Made by a program: the position numbers and the translations under genes. The notes under the pieces are model-generated. The model searched no databases. It was not told where the DNA came from and saw only the letters and a program-made list of their open reading frames with translations. 64,000 nt of DNA, from contig NZ_KI421500.1 of the NCBI RefSeq assembly GCF_000473145.1, forward strand, positions 2,319,725 through 2,383,724, given 5' to 3'. Shown piece by piece: positions 18,802 through 28,750 of this stretch (within the stretch, counting starts at the first letter, position 1; every line of letters starts with the position of its first letter). This DNA is from Leisingera daeponensis DSM 23529 (GTDB taxonomy: Bacteria > Pseudomonadota > Alphaproteobacteria > Rhodobacterales > Rhodobacteraceae).

Positions 18802-19464
18802 TTAGATCGACAAAAGCGCGGGCACCTCAGCCATATCGCGGAACACCTCCGCCCCCAGTGCTGCAAGCTTTTGTCCGCCGCCCTTCGGCGCATAACCGAG
18901 GCAGCGCATGCCTGCCCGCACCGCGGCGGTGACGCCGCTGCCGCTGTCCTCGATCACCAGGCAGTCGCGCGCCTGCACCGCGAAATGGCTGGCTGCCGCC
19001 AGGAACAGCCCCGGCTCCGGCTTGGCCACGCCCAGGGACTGTGCCGAGAACATCGCTTGCGGATGGAACCGGTCCCACAGGCCGTGCTGCCCCAGGGTGA
19101 TGCGCATCTTCTCCTCGCTGCCGTTGGAGGCGACGCAAACCGGAATGCCCCTGGCATCAAGCCGCGCCAGCAGCTGCGAAATGCCCGGTGTCAGCGGCAC
19201 CCCCTGCTTCAGCCGCGCATAGGTCTCGGCGTAGACTGCGCGGGTCCAGTCCTCCGGCAGCGCGGCCCCCAGGCTGCGGGCCTTTTCCATCACCCCGGCC
19301 ATGGTGCAGCCGACGAAATGCGCCATCGATTGCTCCATGGTCAGCTCCAGCCCGTGCCTGGCCAAGTTTTCGATCAGCGCCTGGTTGGAGGCCGGCTCGC
19401 TGTCGACCAGCACGCCGTCGCAATCGAAGATCACCAGTTTCGGGGTTGGAAATGTCTTTGGCAT
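18802..19464 (-). CDS. HAD-superfamily phosphatase (phosphoglycolate/beta-phosphoglucomutase-like)
   Basis: A 220-aa subfamily IA HAD hydrolase. Motif I is VIFDCDGVLVDSE (nucleophile Asp at about residue 14), motif II is VCVASNGSEEKM (residues about 110-120), and motifs III/IV are KPEPGLFLAAA and CLVIEDSGSGVTAAVRAGM. The cap domain lies between motifs I and II. Candidate substrates are sugar phosphates or phosphoglycolate; sequence alone does not decide. Confidence 0.92.
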   Translation of the reverse strand: MPKTFPTPKLVIFDCDGVLVDSEPASNQALIENLARHGLELTMEQSMAHFVGCTMAGVMEKARSLGAALPEDWTRAVYAETYARLKQGVPLTPGISQLLARLDARGIPVCVASNGSEEKMRITLGQHGLWDRFHPQAMFSAQSLGVAKPEPGLFLAAASHFAVQARDCLVIEDSGSGVTAAVRAGMRCLGYAPKGGGQKLAALGAEVFRDMAEVPALLSI

Positions 19465-19598
19465 AATGAGAGGCCTTTGCCGGAATAATCCTGTTCTGGG
19501 TCACAGGTTTATGCGGCAATCAGGCCCCCGGCAAACAGGGCACCGCGGTTTTTCGCCGGAGTGATCACGATACGGGCCGGGCTTGAAACCGCCGGAAA

Positions 19599-19628
19599 CA
19601 AAAAATGCAGGGGAAGCCCCCTGCATTT
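19599..19628 (-). terminator. Rho-independent terminator of the small lipoprotein gene
   Basis: AAATGCAGGGG pairs with CCCCTGCATTT around a 4-base loop. On the minus strand the stem runs into TTTTTT. It begins about 27 bases past the lipoprotein stop. Confidence 0.85.
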
Positions 19629-19654
19629 CATATCGTTCACTGGTCTTGATAAAC

Positions 19655-19981
19655 TCAGAACTTGCAGCGCTTTTTCTTGGCCAGAGCGACCAGAACTTCA
19701 TGGCGCTTGTTTGCCGCGTTCATGGCCTCGTTTGCGTTGGAGTAATTGCCGATGACCGCCGGCCAGAAGAGGATCGCCGCCGCCACATTGGCGCCCGATG
19801 CGGTCTTGCCTTTCTTGGCCTCGGCGCGGATCTCGTCCAGCTGACCCATCTGGGTCTTGATCTCGTCGCAGGTCAGCGAAGCGTCGTCGATATTGTTGGT
19901 GGTGACGACCTCAGGAGACACGCAGCCAGCCAGGAACAGCGAACCAGCGGCCAGCAGGCCAAGGATTTTTGCAGTTTTCAT
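19655..19981 (-). CDS. Small putative lipoprotein, 108 aa
   Basis: Not recognised at family level. MKTAKILGLLAAGSLFLAGC is a clear lipoprotein signal with lipobox LAGC at residues 17-20. The mature part has SLTCDEIKTQMGQLDEIRAEAKKGKTASGANVAAAILFWPAVIGNYSNANEAMNAANKRHEVL, a helical segment plus a short hydrophobic stretch, and ends KKKRCKF with a second Cys. This layout resembles small 'cell envelope' lipoproteins with a glycine/alanine hydrophobic patch. Monocistronic with its own terminator. Confidence 0.85.
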   Translation of the reverse strand: MKTAKILGLLAAGSLFLAGCVSPEVVTTNNIDDASLTCDEIKTQMGQLDEIRAEAKKGKTASGANVAAAILFWPAVIGNYSNANEAMNAANKRHEVLVALAKKKRCKF

Positions 19982-20114
19982 ATGAAACCCTTTGAAACCG
20001 CCAGAATTGACGGAAATTTGATTGAAATCACGGGGTCGTTACATCCAGAGGATTATTTTTGCAAATAGAAAATCAATTAATCGGAGAAACTGCCCGTTCG
20101 GGTCCGCACCTGTT

Positions 20115-20666
20115 TTATTGCCGCCACATCAGCGAGATATGGGTATCACCGTATTTGCGGCTGTCGTGCAGTTCGAACCCTTCGGGGGCGGCCATCGGCG
20201 CGCTTTCTTCCCAGACCACCAAAGCATCCTCCGCCACCCAGCCGCCAGTTACGGCAGCGGCAAGGGCCTTTTCTCCCAGCGCCTTGCCATAGGGCGGATC
20301 GAGAAAGATCAGGTCAAACGGGGGCTCCGGGTTCTGCCCCAGCTTCAGCGCATCGCGGCGCAACAGGGTGCAGCGGTCCTCCGCCCGGCAGATGGCGATG
20401 TTCTTGCGGATCAAACCGGTGGAGACGCGGCCGTCATCCACGAACACCACTTCTGCCGCACCGCGTGACAGCGCCTCAAGCCCCAGTGCGCCGGTGCCTG
20501 CGAACAGGTCCAGCACCCGGGCGCCGGGGATGGCGCCGGTGTGCATCAGCACGTTGAACAGGCTTTCGCGCACGCGGTCGGTGGTGGGGCGCAGATGCGC
20601 GCCTGCATCCCCCTTGCCCACCGCGGCCAGCGCGCGGCCGCGGAATTCTCCTGCGATGATCCTCAC
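20115..20666 (-). CDS. rsmD: 16S rRNA (guanine(966)-N2)-methyltransferase
   Basis: Methylates G966 of 16S rRNA in the 30S subunit. The 183-aa protein begins MRIIAGEFRGRALAAV, contains LRPTTDRVRESLFNVL, the SAM motif VLDLFAGTGALGLEALSRGA, and the catalytic motif DLIFLDPPYGK, all diagnostic of RsmD. Its start overlaps the stop of the FAD reductase gene by 4 bases. Confidence 0.97.
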   Translation of the reverse strand: MRIIAGEFRGRALAAVGKGDAGAHLRPTTDRVRESLFNVLMHTGAIPGARVLDLFAGTGALGLEALSRGAAEVVFVDDGRVSTGLIRKNIAICRAEDRCTLLRRDALKLGQNPEPPFDLIFLDPPYGKALGEKALAAAVTGGWVAEDALVVWEESAPMAAPEGFELHDSRKYGDTHISLMWRQ

Positions 20667-21874
20667 GCCTTCAGCAGCGGCTTCAGATCGGCGGAGGGAT
20701 CGGCGACCACGGTTTTGTCTGCGGTCTTGCCCATGTCGATCAGCCGCTTGCCCACCATATAGGCGCGCGGATCGTTCATCGCGTCGACCGCCACCAGCCG
20801 GTCGCCGGCATAGTACCAGAACGAGACCTGCCGGCCGTCGCCCTGACGGGTGACGACATTGTCATAGCCGGTGTTCAGACCCGCGATCTGGAGCTTGACG
20901 TCGTATTGATCCGACCAGAACCAGGGCTGCGCGACATAGTCTTTGTCCGCGCCCAGCATGTTCTGCGCCACGACCTCAGCCTGGTCGATGGCGTTGGGCA
21001 CGCTTTCCAGACGGATACGACTGCCCTGGAACGGGAAGGAGGCGCAGTCGCCCGCCGCCCAGATGGACGCATCCGAGGTGCGCCCCTTGGCGTCCGTCTT
21101 GATGCCGTTGTCCAGCTCCAGCCCGGCCATCTCTGCCAGTTGCGACGACGGGGTGATGCCAACGCCAACCACAACAAAATCCACGTCCAGCACCTCGCCG
21201 CCGCTCAGCACCGCGCGGGTGACCTGGCCGTTCTCGCCTTCCAGCCGCTCCAGGCCGACGCCTTCGCGGATATCGACACCGTGGGAGGTATGCAGGTTGC
21301 GGAAGAAATCCGACGTCTCCGGCGCTGCGACACGCTGCAGGATGCGGTCCGCCAGCTCGACCAGCGTCACCTGCACACCGCGCTTGGCGCAGACTGCTGC
21401 CGCCTCCAGCCCGATATAGCCGCCGCCGACGATCAGCGCGCGCTTGCCTTCGGTGACGTGCGGCGCCATCGCGTCGACGTCGGTCAGGCCGCGCACCACA
21501 AAGACGCCGTCCAGATCACCGCCGATTGCGGCCGGCAGGCGGCGCGGGTCGGAGCCGGTGGTCAGCGCCAGCTGGTCATAGGAAATCACTTCATCCCCCA
21601 GCGAAACGGTTTTGGCTGCCGGATCAATCGCGGTGACGCGCTGCCCCAGTTTCAAGGTGATGTTGTTTTCGGCATAAAAGCTTTCGGGACGCAGGAACAG
21701 CCGCTCCACCTCCATCTCGCCCAGCAGATAGGCCTTGGACAGGGGCGGCCGCTGATAGGGCAGCGCTTCTTCCGCGCCGATCAGGGTAATCTCCCCCTCA
21801 AACCCGTCTTTGCGCAGCTTTGCCACCAGCGAGGCCCCCGCCTGCCCCGCTCCAATCACGACGATATGGGACAT
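20663..21874 (-). CDS. FAD-dependent NAD(P)H reductase, ferredoxin/rubredoxin reductase type
   Basis: A 403-aa pyridine nucleotide-disulfide oxidoreductase-fold enzyme of the oxygenase-coupled ferredoxin reductase group. FAD site: HIVVIGAGQAGASLVAKLRKDGF. LPYQRPPLSKAYLLGE is the typical region after it. NAD site: RALIVGGGYIGLEAAAVCAKRG. Second FAD contact: SIWAAGDCASFPF. The C-terminal domain begins VPNAIDQAEVVAQNMLG. It normally passes electrons from NADH to a [2Fe-2S] ferredoxin serving a Rieske or P450 oxygenase; no such partner adjoins. Coupled to rsmD. Confidence 0.92.
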   Translation of the reverse strand: MSHIVVIGAGQAGASLVAKLRKDGFEGEITLIGAEEALPYQRPPLSKAYLLGEMEVERLFLRPESFYAENNITLKLGQRVTAIDPAAKTVSLGDEVISYDQLALTTGSDPRRLPAAIGGDLDGVFVVRGLTDVDAMAPHVTEGKRALIVGGGYIGLEAAAVCAKRGVQVTLVELADRILQRVAAPETSDFFRNLHTSHGVDIREGVGLERLEGENGQVTRAVLSGGEVLDVDFVVVGVGITPSSQLAEMAGLELDNGIKTDAKGRTSDASIWAAGDCASFPFQGSRIRLESVPNAIDQAEVVAQNMLGADKDYVAQPWFWSDQYDVKLQIAGLNTGYDNVVTRQGDGRQVSFWYYAGDRLVAVDAMNDPRAYMVGKRLIDMGKTADKTVVADPSADLKPLLKA

Positions 21875-21969
21875 CTCTGCTTGCCTCCCGCAATAGTTCC
21901 CGTCACGCTTCCAACGGACCCTATATACCGGGGGTCCCAAAACGCAATCACGAGAAAGAGGAACGTGCA

Positions 21970-22458
21970 ATGATTTCTGTTGGAGACCAGCTGCCCGACG
22001 CCGTGCTGACGCGGATCGGAGACGACGGGCCGGAGCAAGTTCAGCTGTCAAGCAAGCTGAAGGGGCGGAAAGTGGTGATCTTTGCGGTTCCCGGCGCGTT
22101 TACCAGCACCTGCCATTCGGCCCATGTGCCCAGCTTCATCCGCACCAAGGACCAGTTTGCCGCCAAGGGCGTTGACGAAATCATCTGCCTGGCCGGCAAC
22201 GACCCGTTCGTCATGTCGATCTGGGGCGACAACACCGGCGCCACCGAGGCCGGGATCACCATGCTGTCCGACGCCGAATGCACCTTTACCGAATCGATCG
22301 GCATGCGTTTCGACGCGCCTCCGGCCGGTTTGATCGGCCGCTCGATGCGCTATGCGATGCTGGTGGAGGATGGCGAAGTGAAAATCCTCAACAAGGAAGA
22401 CAACCCCGGCCAGTGCGAGCTGTCGGCAGGCGAAGGTCTGCTGGAATCAATGGGCTAA
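21970..22458 (+). CDS. Peroxiredoxin, Prx5-type
   Basis: Reduces peroxides using glutathione or glutaredoxin. The 162-aa protein has the peroxidatic Cys motif PGAFTSTCHSAHVPSF (Cys about residue 49) and the later GNDPFVMSIWGDN and SMRYAMLVEDGEVKIL typical of the atypical Prx5 class. No fused glutaredoxin domain is present. AGAGGAA precedes the ATG. It is divergent from the FAD reductase, with 95 bases between starts. Confidence 0.95.
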   Translation: MISVGDQLPDAVLTRIGDDGPEQVQLSSKLKGRKVVIFAVPGAFTSTCHSAHVPSFIRTKDQFAAKGVDEIICLAGNDPFVMSIWGDNTGATEAGITMLSDAECTFTESIGMRFDAPPAGLIGRSMRYAMLVEDGEVKILNKEDNPGQCELSAGEGLLESMG

Positions 22459-22527
22459 GGTCTTGATGTCTGCGGCTGCCAGTGCTGGCGGCCGCAGGCG
22501 CAAACCCTTAACAAACCTTAAAAAATC

Positions 22528-22592
22528 AGGTCAGCAGCTCTGCCGCAATGTTTCGCGCGCGAAACATTTGGACAGTGTTTCTGACCTTTTTT
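22528..22592. terminator. Bidirectional terminator-like structure enclosing a 22-base perfect palindrome
   Basis: AGGTCAG (22528-22534) pairs with CTGACCT (22581-22587). T-runs lie outside the stem on both strands (TTTTTT to 22592 on plus; the AAAAA before 22528 on minus). This suits the convergent peroxiredoxin and phhB genes. Inside it, 22547-22568 is a perfect palindrome with half-sequence AATGTTTCGCG. Confidence 0.6.
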
Positions 22593-22607
22593 ATCAGGCC
22601 CTGCGGC

Positions 22608-22916
22608 TCACATCTGCGGCTCGCCGTACAGGCCGTCCATCTTGCGCGCCAGCTTGGCGTCCTGGGAGCTGATCCCATCCACGTCATGCGTGGTCAGCAC
22701 CACTGTCACCTTGTTGTAGACATTGCTCCACTCGGGATGGTGGTTCCATTTCTCCGCCCAGATCGCGGCACGGGTCATCCAGCCGAAGGCATCGGCGAAA
22801 TTGCTGAACTTGAAGGTCTTGGTGATGGCATCGCGGCCCTCCACCATTTCCCAGCCGGTGGCGAACAGCGGCTCCAGCAGCGGGCCGCGGGTGGCGTCGG
22901 ACAGTTTTTCCGTCAT
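22608..22916 (-). CDS. phhB: Pterin-4a-carbinolamine dehydratase
   Basis: Recycles the pterin cofactor of aromatic amino acid hydroxylases by dehydrating 4a-hydroxytetrahydropterin. The 102-aa protein has the diagnostic active-site segment [29 protein letters not shown] (residues about 56-85, His-His-Pro-Glu). Its start overlaps the DUF482 gene stop by 4 bases. It is the last gene of a four-gene operon. No phenylalanine hydroxylase is visible in the window. Confidence 0.95.
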   Translation of the reverse strand: MTEKLSDATRGPLLEPLFATGWEMVEGRDAITKTFKFSNFADAFGWMTRAAIWAEKWNHHPEWSNVYNKVTVVLTTHDVDGISSQDAKLARKMDGLYGEPQM

Positions 22917-24100
22917 TCTTGCTCCTCCACATGCGCTTTGCGGAACGGGCCGTAATCGGTCAGGATTTCGATTTCTTCCTCGGTGGCGGCCCGTTCAGCC
23001 TCAAGGTAGCGTCCGACAGCCCCGGCAAACCCGGGATCGCCGATCCAGTGCAAGCTATAGGTCTGGCACGGTAAATAGCCGCGCGCCAGCTTGTGCTCAC
23101 CCTGCGCGCCGGCTTCGATCCGGTCAAGCCCCAGGGCGATGGCCAACTCTATGGCCTGATAATAGCACAGTTCGAAATGCAGGCACGGGTGGTGCTCGAC
23201 GCAGCCCCAGTAACGCCCGTAAAGCGTATCCCGGCCTACGAAATTCAACGCGCCGGCCACATAGCGCCCGTTGCGCCACGCCAGAATCAGCGCCATGTCC
23301 TGCGCCAGCGTGCGGTGCGCGATATCGAAGAACTGCCGGGTCAGATACGGCGAGCCCCATTTGCGCGCGCCGGTATCCTGGTAGAACTCCCAGAAGGCGT
23401 CCCAATGCTCAGGGCGCAGGCTGCTGCCCTGAAAGACCTGGATTTCGCCGCCAAAGCATTGCGCCTGCATCCGTTCCTTTCGGATGTTCTTGCGTTTGCG
23501 CGACGACAGCGCCCGCATGAAATCCTCGAAATCGCCATAGCCCTGGTTCTGCCAGTGGAACTGCTGGGTGGTGCGCAGCATCAGCCCCATTTCCTCGCCC
23601 AGCCGCGCCTCGTCCGCGGTGCAGAAGGTCACATGCAGCGACGACAGGTTGTTGTCCGCCGCCAGCTGCACCGCGCCCTGCAGCAGCGCCGAATGGCCGA
23701 TGCCGTCAAAGCCGGGGCGCACCAGGAACCGCCGCCCGGTTACCGGCGTGAAAGGCACCGCGATCTGCAGCTTGGGGTAATAATGCCCGCCCGCCTGCTC
23801 ATAGGCGTGGGCCCAGTTGTGGTCAAAGATGTACTCGCCCTGGCTGTGACCCTTGGCGTAAAGCGGCGCGCAGGCGATCAGGCGGCCGTTTTGATAGGCG
23901 GTCAGATACTGCGGCTGCCAGCCTGTGCCCGGCCCGACAGAGCCGCTGTCCTCCAGCGCGCTCAGAAACCTGTGGGTGGTAAAAGGGTCGTGCGGACGGC
24001 CCCCGTCTCCCGCTTCGGGACAGGCGCAGGCATCCCACTCCGCCGCCGCGATCTGCGACAGCGACGCCAGCACCCGGATTTCGATTTGCGCCTGCGACAT
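22913..24100 (-). CDS. DUF482 / peptidogalycan-biosynthesis-like GNAT-fold protein
   Basis: A 395-aa protein of the FemAB-like GNAT fold (DUF482). Recognisable stretches are [29 protein letters not shown], the aromatic [38 protein letters not shown], and [12 protein letters not shown]. The C-terminal half has [44 protein letters not shown] and ends [15 protein letters not shown]. The function is unproven; aminoacyl or acyl transfer is inferred from the fold. GGAGGAAAGG precedes the ATG at 24100. Confidence 0.85.
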   Translation of the reverse strand: MSQAQIEIRVLASLSQIAAAEWDACACPEAGDGGRPHDPFTTHRFLSALEDSGSVGPGTGWQPQYLTAYQNGRLIACAPLYAKGHSQGEYIFDHNWAHAYEQAGGHYYPKLQIAVPFTPVTGRRFLVRPGFDGIGHSALLQGAVQLAADNNLSSLHVTFCTADEARLGEEMGLMLRTTQQFHWQNQGYGDFEDFMRALSSRKRKNIRKERMQAQCFGGEIQVFQGSSLRPEHWDAFWEFYQDTGARKWGSPYLTRQFFDIAHRTLAQDMALILAWRNGRYVAGALNFVGRDTLYGRYWGCVEHHPCLHFELCYYQAIELAIALGLDRIEAGAQGEHKLARGYLPCQTYSLHWIGDPGFAGAVGRYLEAERAATEEEIEILTDYGPFRKAHVEEQE

Positions 24101-24148
24101 GCCTTTCCTCCGCACCACTTCTCAGATGTGGGGTGCGGTCCAGCCTGA

Positions 24149-24922
24149 TCAAGATGTTAGCGGCGGCAGGTACTGTTCAAAGGTCACATTGACAGCAAAG
24201 GCGCGGGCCGCGGCCTCCTGCGCCGGGGAGGTGACGGTCCAGCACAGCACCGGCACCCCTTCGTTGCGCAGCGCCTGCACCCGCGGCCGGGCCAGATCGC
24301 CGGCCTCGTGGCTGATAAAGCTTGAGCCGGTGCGTTCAAAATCCGGAATCGCGCGCAGGTCGTCGCAGACCGCCCGGGGCAGTTCCGGCCAGTCCGCCGG
24401 ATCATAGGCGCTGGTGGTCAGGCCGCGCGGACGCTCCGGCGCCAGGCGGGCCAGTTCGGCGACCATATGCGGGTTGAACGACATCAGCGCCACCGGCCCG
24501 CTGTAGCCGTCCAGCGCCTTGGCCGCGGCCCGCTCCAGCGCGCCATCGGTGATGCCCATTCCGCCGTGCTGGTCCTTCAGCTCGATCAGCAGCGGCACCT
24601 GGCCGCCCACCAGCTCCAGAATTTCATCCAGACCCGGAATGCCCTCGCCATCGCCGCCCTTCAGCGGGATGGCGCGCAGCTCGGCGCAGGTGCGTGCCCG
24701 GACCGGGCCGCTGGCGTCCGCCAGCCGGTCCAGCACGCCATCGTGAAAGACCATGGCGCATCCGTCGCTGGACAGCTGCAGGTCGATCTCGATGCCATAG
24801 CCCGCGGCAATCGCGGCGCGGACCGCCGCGCGGCTGTTTTCCGGCCGCCCGTCCGCCGCATCGTGCAAGGCCCGGTGGGCCAGCGGCACGCTCAGGAAGC
24901 TTGCAGGCAGGTCAGGTCTCAT
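24149..24922 (-). CDS. Glycerophosphodiester phosphodiesterase
   Basis: Hydrolyses glycerophosphodiesters to glycerol-3-phosphate and an alcohol. The 257-aa protein has the GDPD motifs LAHRALHDAADGRPENSRAAVRAAIAAGYGIEIDLQLSSDG (residues about 13-55, His and Glu/Asp metal ligands) and MVFHDGVLDRLADASGPV, then LLIELKD. No signal peptide is seen, so it is cytoplasmic. The start overlaps the RidA stop by 4 bases. It may recycle the head group of membrane glycerophospholipids. Confidence 0.92.
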   Translation of the reverse strand: MRPDLPASFLSVPLAHRALHDAADGRPENSRAAVRAAIAAGYGIEIDLQLSSDGCAMVFHDGVLDRLADASGPVRARTCAELRAIPLKGGDGEGIPGLDEILELVGGQVPLLIELKDQHGGMGITDGALERAAAKALDGYSGPVALMSFNPHMVAELARLAPERPRGLTTSAYDPADWPELPRAVCDDLRAIPDFERTGSSFISHEAGDLARPRVQALRNEGVPVLCWTVTSPAQEAAARAFAVNVTFEQYLPPLTS

Positions 24923-25377
24923 TTGATCTGGAAGACGCCGTCGATTTCGACCGCAACGCCCAGCGGCAGCGAGGGCGCGCTGACCGCGGAGCGCGCGTGG
25001 CGGCCAATCTCGCCCAGCGCTTCGACCAGGAAATCGGAGGCGCCGTTCACCACCTGCGGCTGCTGGGTGAAGTCCGCGGTGGAGCTGACAAAGGCCCCCA
25101 GCTTGACGACGCGGACCAGCCGCTCCAGATCGCCGCCGCAAGCCGCCTTCAGCTGCGCCAGCAGCGCAATGGCGCAGCGCTTGGCCGCGGCCTTGCCGGC
25201 CTCCACATCCATGTCTTTGCCCAGGGTGCCGGTGATCAGCCCGTTTTCGTCGGACGGGATCTGGCCAGAGATATAGACCATATCGCCCGCGACCACATAC
25301 GGCACATAGTTGGCGGCCGGAGCCGGCGCGTCCGGCAGGGTCACCCCCAGCTCTTTCAGTTTCGCTTCGATGCTCAT
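24919..25377 (-). CDS. RidA family (YjgF/YER057c/UK114) protein
   Basis: A 152-aa protein. The longer RidA variant pattern is visible: MVYISGQIPSDENGLITGTLG (residues about 33-53), AIALLAQLKAACGGDLERLVRVVKLGAFVSS, and the C-terminal RSAVSAPSLPLGVAVEIDGVF with the Arg that binds the carboxylate. Rid proteins hydrolyse reactive 2-aminoacrylate/imine intermediates, which is established for RidA; this subgroup is less studied. GGAGG precedes ATG 25377. It is the first gene of the four-gene operon ending in phhB. Confidence 0.9.
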   Translation of the reverse strand: MSIEAKLKELGVTLPDAPAPAANYVPYVVAGDMVYISGQIPSDENGLITGTLGKDMDVEAGKAAAKRCAIALLAQLKAACGGDLERLVRVVKLGAFVSSTADFTQQPQVVNGASDFLVEALGEIGRHARSAVSAPSLPLGVAVEIDGVFQIK

Positions 25378-25536
25378 GGCCCTTTTCCTCCGAGTCTTTG
25401 CTGGCCGGGACGCTACCCGGCGCGGCGGCTTTCGGAAAGAGCAAATGCGAAGCCCCCGCGCCGCTTTCCGCCCTTCGGATGCAGCAGGCGGGGGAGCCGG
25501 TTTCATGCAATGAACCCGGCCCGTTTCCGGCCGCCG

Positions 25537-26841
25537 TCAGCTTTCGCGGAAGGCTTTCACGAAATAGTCGGACAGCGGCTTGACCAGATAGGCCAAGGGC
25601 GAGCGGTCAGCCGTGCGGATGTAGCTTTCCACCGGCATCCCCGGGATCAGCACCGTGCCCTCGGGCAAGCGTTCGCGCTCGCCGGGGTCAAGTTCGATCT
25701 CGGCGCGGTAGTACGACACCCCGCTGCCCTGATCCTCAAACGCATCCGCCGAGACCTGGGTCACATGGCCGAACAGCTCCGGCGTGCTGCGCTGGTCGAG
25801 GGCGGAGAAGCGCAGGGTCACTTCCTGGCCAGTATAAAGCTGATCGATATCGGTCGGCGCAACCTGCGCCGCAATCACCAGCGGCCGGTCCTGCGGGACC
25901 AGGTAAAGCACCGGATCCGCCGGGCGGATCACCGAGCGCGGCGTCTGCACCTGCATCCCGTAGACGATCCCCGACACGGGCGCGGTGATATCCAGCCGCT
26001 CCAGCCGCTGCCGCAGCGAGCGGCGCGTTTCGGCCAGTTCCACCTCCTGCGTGCGCAGGTCGCGCAGGCGGGTGATGGCCTCCTCGCGCTGGCCGGTGGC
26101 CAGTTTCAGGATCTCGATGTCGATTTCGGTGATCCGTCCCTCGGCCTGCGCCTCCGCCGCCACCAGCTCGCCCAGCTGGCCTTCCAGATTGGCCTGGGTG
26201 CGGCGCAGGTTCAGCACCGTCGCCGCCTGCGCCAGGCCCCGGTCGAGCAGCGATTGCTGGTTGCTCAGTTCCTCATTGATCAGCTCCAGCTGAACTTTCA
26301 TCGATTGCTGCTGCGCCTGGATGCCGCGGATCTGCTCTTCGATCTGCACCCGGCGCTTTTCCAGCTGCTCGATTTCGCGGGCGGTGGTGGCCCTGCGGGC
26401 CTGGAACAGGCGCTGCTGGCCCTCCACCAGATCCTGCACGTCCGGCTGAGTTTCAACCGCTTCCAGCAACTCCTCATCAAAGGTGATGTCCGCCGCCTCG
26501 TCCCGCTCTGCCTCCAGCCGGCCGCGGCGCGCCATCAGCTCAAACAACTGGCCTTCAGTGATCACCAGCTGCGAGGTCAGTTCATTGGCGTCGAGCCGGA
26601 TCAGCGTGTCGCCCTCCTGCACGGTGTCGCCCTCATCCACCAGGATTTCCGCGACGATGCCGCCGTCCAGATGCTGCACAACCTGACGGTTGCGGTCGAC
26701 CTCGATGCGGCCAGATGCCACCACCGCGCCGGAAATCGACGACAGCACCGACCAGGAGCCAAAGCCGCCCACCAGCACCAGAAGCGTGATCAGACCGATA
26801 ATCAGCGGCCGCTGCGCGGACCAGTTGCCATCGCCGCTCAT
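25537..26841 (-). CDS. HlyD-family membrane fusion protein of a type I secretion system
   Basis: A 434-aa periplasmic adaptor (PrtE/HlyD type). It has a single N-terminal TM ([19 protein letters not shown]) and a lipoyl-like half motif [33 protein letters not shown] long coiled coil follows at about residues 90-290 (many [17 protein letters not shown] heptads), then the return lipoyl half [16 protein letters not shown] and a beta-barrel. The start overlaps the ABC gene stop by 4 bases. It connects the ABC exporter to a TolC-type outer-membrane channel, which is not in the window. Confidence 0.95.
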   Translation of the reverse strand: MSGDGNWSAQRPLIIGLITLLVLVGGFGSWSVLSSISGAVVASGRIEVDRNRQVVQHLDGGIVAEILVDEGDTVQEGDTLIRLDANELTSQLVITEGQLFELMARRGRLEAERDEAADITFDEELLEAVETQPDVQDLVEGQQRLFQARRATTAREIEQLEKRRVQIEEQIRGIQAQQQSMKVQLELINEELSNQQSLLDRGLAQAATVLNLRRTQANLEGQLGELVAAEAQAEGRITEIDIEILKLATGQREEAITRLRDLRTQEVELAETRRSLRQRLERLDITAPVSGIVYGMQVQTPRSVIRPADPVLYLVPQDRPLVIAAQVAPTDIDQLYTGQEVTLRFSALDQRSTPELFGHVTQVSADAFEDQGSGVSYYRAEIELDPGERERLPEGTVLIPGMPVESYIRTADRSPLAYLVKPLSDYFVKAFRES

Positions 26842-28571
26842 CGCACGCCTCCTGCACCGGTGGCCTGACGGATGTTCTGATGGTTCGCAACCATTTCCTG
26901 CAGCACCTTGTCCTTGGGCCCGAAGGCCGTCTGGGTTCCCTTGTCGATCACCAGCAGCATGTCGCATTCCTGAATCGCCGCTGGGCGGTGCGCCATGATC
27001 AGCACCGAGCGTCCCTCCGCCTTGATCTGCTTGATCGCCTGGTTGAGCGCGATCGAGCCTTCGTTGTCGAGATTCGAGTTCGGCTCATCCAGGATCACGA
27101 TCACTGGATCGTCAAACAGCGCCCGCGCCAGCCCGACCCGCTGCATCTGGCCGCCCGACAGCCTCCCGCCGGAGGCCGTCACCCGCGTGTCATAGCCTTC
27201 GGGCAGCTTCAGGATCATTTCATGCGCAGCCGCCTTGCGGGCGGCCTCCACCACCTTTTCGGCGTCTGGCTGCTGGCTCAGGCGGGCGATGTTCTGGGCG
27301 ATGGTGCCGTCAAAAACCTGCACCCGTTGCGGCAGATACCCGATGTGGCCGCCCAGCACGTCCGGCGCGTATTGATCGAGCGAGGCGCCATCCAGCCGCA
27401 CCGATCCCGCCGCAGGCCGCCACACACCGGTGAGCGAGCGCGCCAGGGTGGACTTGCCGGAGCCGGAGGGGCCGATCACCCCGATTGCCTGGCCCGGCTG
27501 CACCCGGAAATTCACATTGCGCAGCAGCGGCGCGTTGCTGCCCGGCGGCACCACCGCCAGCCCCTGCACCTCCAAAAGGGCCTTGGGCTTGGGCAGCGCG
27601 GTGCGCGAGGCCTCCTCCGGCACCTTGTCCAAGAGCTCGGCCAGGCTGTGCCAGCCTTTCAGCGCCCGCTGCACCATCGGCCATTGCCCCAGGCCCAGTT
27701 CGATGGGTGCCAGCGCCCGGCCCATCAGGATCGAGCCCGCAATCATCGCGCCCGGCGTCACCTCGCCCTGCAGCACCAGATAAGCACCCAGGCCCAGCAT
27801 CGCCGACTGCAGGAACAGCCGCAGCGTCTTGGTCAGCGTGGTGAAGCCGCCGCCGGTGTCATTGGCCGTGACGCTGTCGGCCAACGCCGCGTCACGGGCC
27901 TGTTTCCAGCGTTCGAAGGAGGCGCCGCGCATGCCCATCGACTGGATCATCTCCGCCTCGTTGCGGATCTCCTCGGACATCAGGTTGGCCTTGTGGCCGG
28001 TCATGTTGGCCTTCTGCATCGGCAGCCGGGTGAACAGCTGGTTGAGGACAGCAATGATCACCAGCACCGCGCCGCCCGCCAGCGCCAGCAGGCCCAGCCA
28101 GGGATGGAACAGGGCAATGCCCGCCAGAAACACCGGCGTCCAGGGCAGGTCGAAGGCGGCGGTCAGCACCGGCGAGGCAATCAGCCGCTGCACCGATTCC
28201 AGATCGCTGAGGCCGGTCTGCGCGGCCGGGTCCTGCGCCACGGCGGAGCGGCGGATCATCGCGTCGAACACCCGCTTGTCCAGCGCCGCCTGGAACCGCG
28301 CCCCCACCCGTGCCATGATCCGGCCGCGGGCGTAATCCAGCAGCCCCATCATGCCATAGAGGAACACCACCAGCAGCGACAGCGCCAGCAGCGTCGCCTC
28401 GGAGCGGCTGCCCAGCACCCGGTCATAGACCTGCATCATGTAAAGGGGGCCGGTCAGCATCAGCAGGTTCACGAAAAAACTGAAGACCCCGGTGAACCAG
28501 TACAGGCCCCGGCTCTGCCGCCGCACGGCGCGCAGCTCCTCATAACCATTCTTATAAACGCTTTTACTCAT
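26838..28571 (-). CDS. Type I secretion ABC exporter, permease/ATPase (PrtD-like)
   Basis: A 577-aa half transporter with about six TM segments in residues 20-300 and a C-terminal ATPase. Walker A is GPSGSGKST (about residue 365), the signature is [15 protein letters not shown], and Walker B is [13 protein letters not shown]. There is no N-terminal C39 peptidase domain, so it belongs to the PrtD/LapB-like class that exports proteins with a C-terminal signal. No RTX or other obvious substrate gene adjoins, so the cargo is unknown. Confidence 0.95.
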   Translation of the reverse strand: MSKSVYKNGYEELRAVRRQSRGLYWFTGVFSFFVNLLMLTGPLYMMQVYDRVLGSRSEATLLALSLLVVFLYGMMGLLDYARGRIMARVGARFQAALDKRVFDAMIRRSAVAQDPAAQTGLSDLESVQRLIASPVLTAAFDLPWTPVFLAGIALFHPWLGLLALAGGAVLVIIAVLNQLFTRLPMQKANMTGHKANLMSEEIRNEAEMIQSMGMRGASFERWKQARDAALADSVTANDTGGGFTTLTKTLRLFLQSAMLGLGAYLVLQGEVTPGAMIAGSILMGRALAPIELGLGQWPMVQRALKGWHSLAELLDKVPEEASRTALPKPKALLEVQGLAVVPPGSNAPLLRNVNFRVQPGQAIGVIGPSGSGKSTLARSLTGVWRPAAGSVRLDGASLDQYAPDVLGGHIGYLPQRVQVFDGTIAQNIARLSQQPDAEKVVEAARKAAAHEMILKLPEGYDTRVTASGGRLSGGQMQRVGLARALFDDPVIVILDEPNSNLDNEGSIALNQAIKQIKAEGRSVLIMAHRPAAIQECDMLLVIDKGTQTAFGPKDKVLQEMVANHQNIRQATGAGGVR

Positions 28572-28750
28572 GGGCAGACTGCACTAGTGGTTCCTTGGGT
28601 TCGGGTCAGGGCTGGGTTGCATCATGGCCTGGGTTGTATCAGTTGTGACACAAGCAGGTAAAAAAATGCAATCAGACTGGAAAACGGCGGGAGAACCCTT
28701 ATGTGCCCTCCGAACGCGCCGGCGCCAGTTTCAATTGGACACTTAACCGA

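Noticed and set aside
22551..22566. Canonical parS site
   Set aside because: The half sites match but the centre is GCGCGC instead of ACGT, so it is not a standard parS. Kept only as a palindrome finding.
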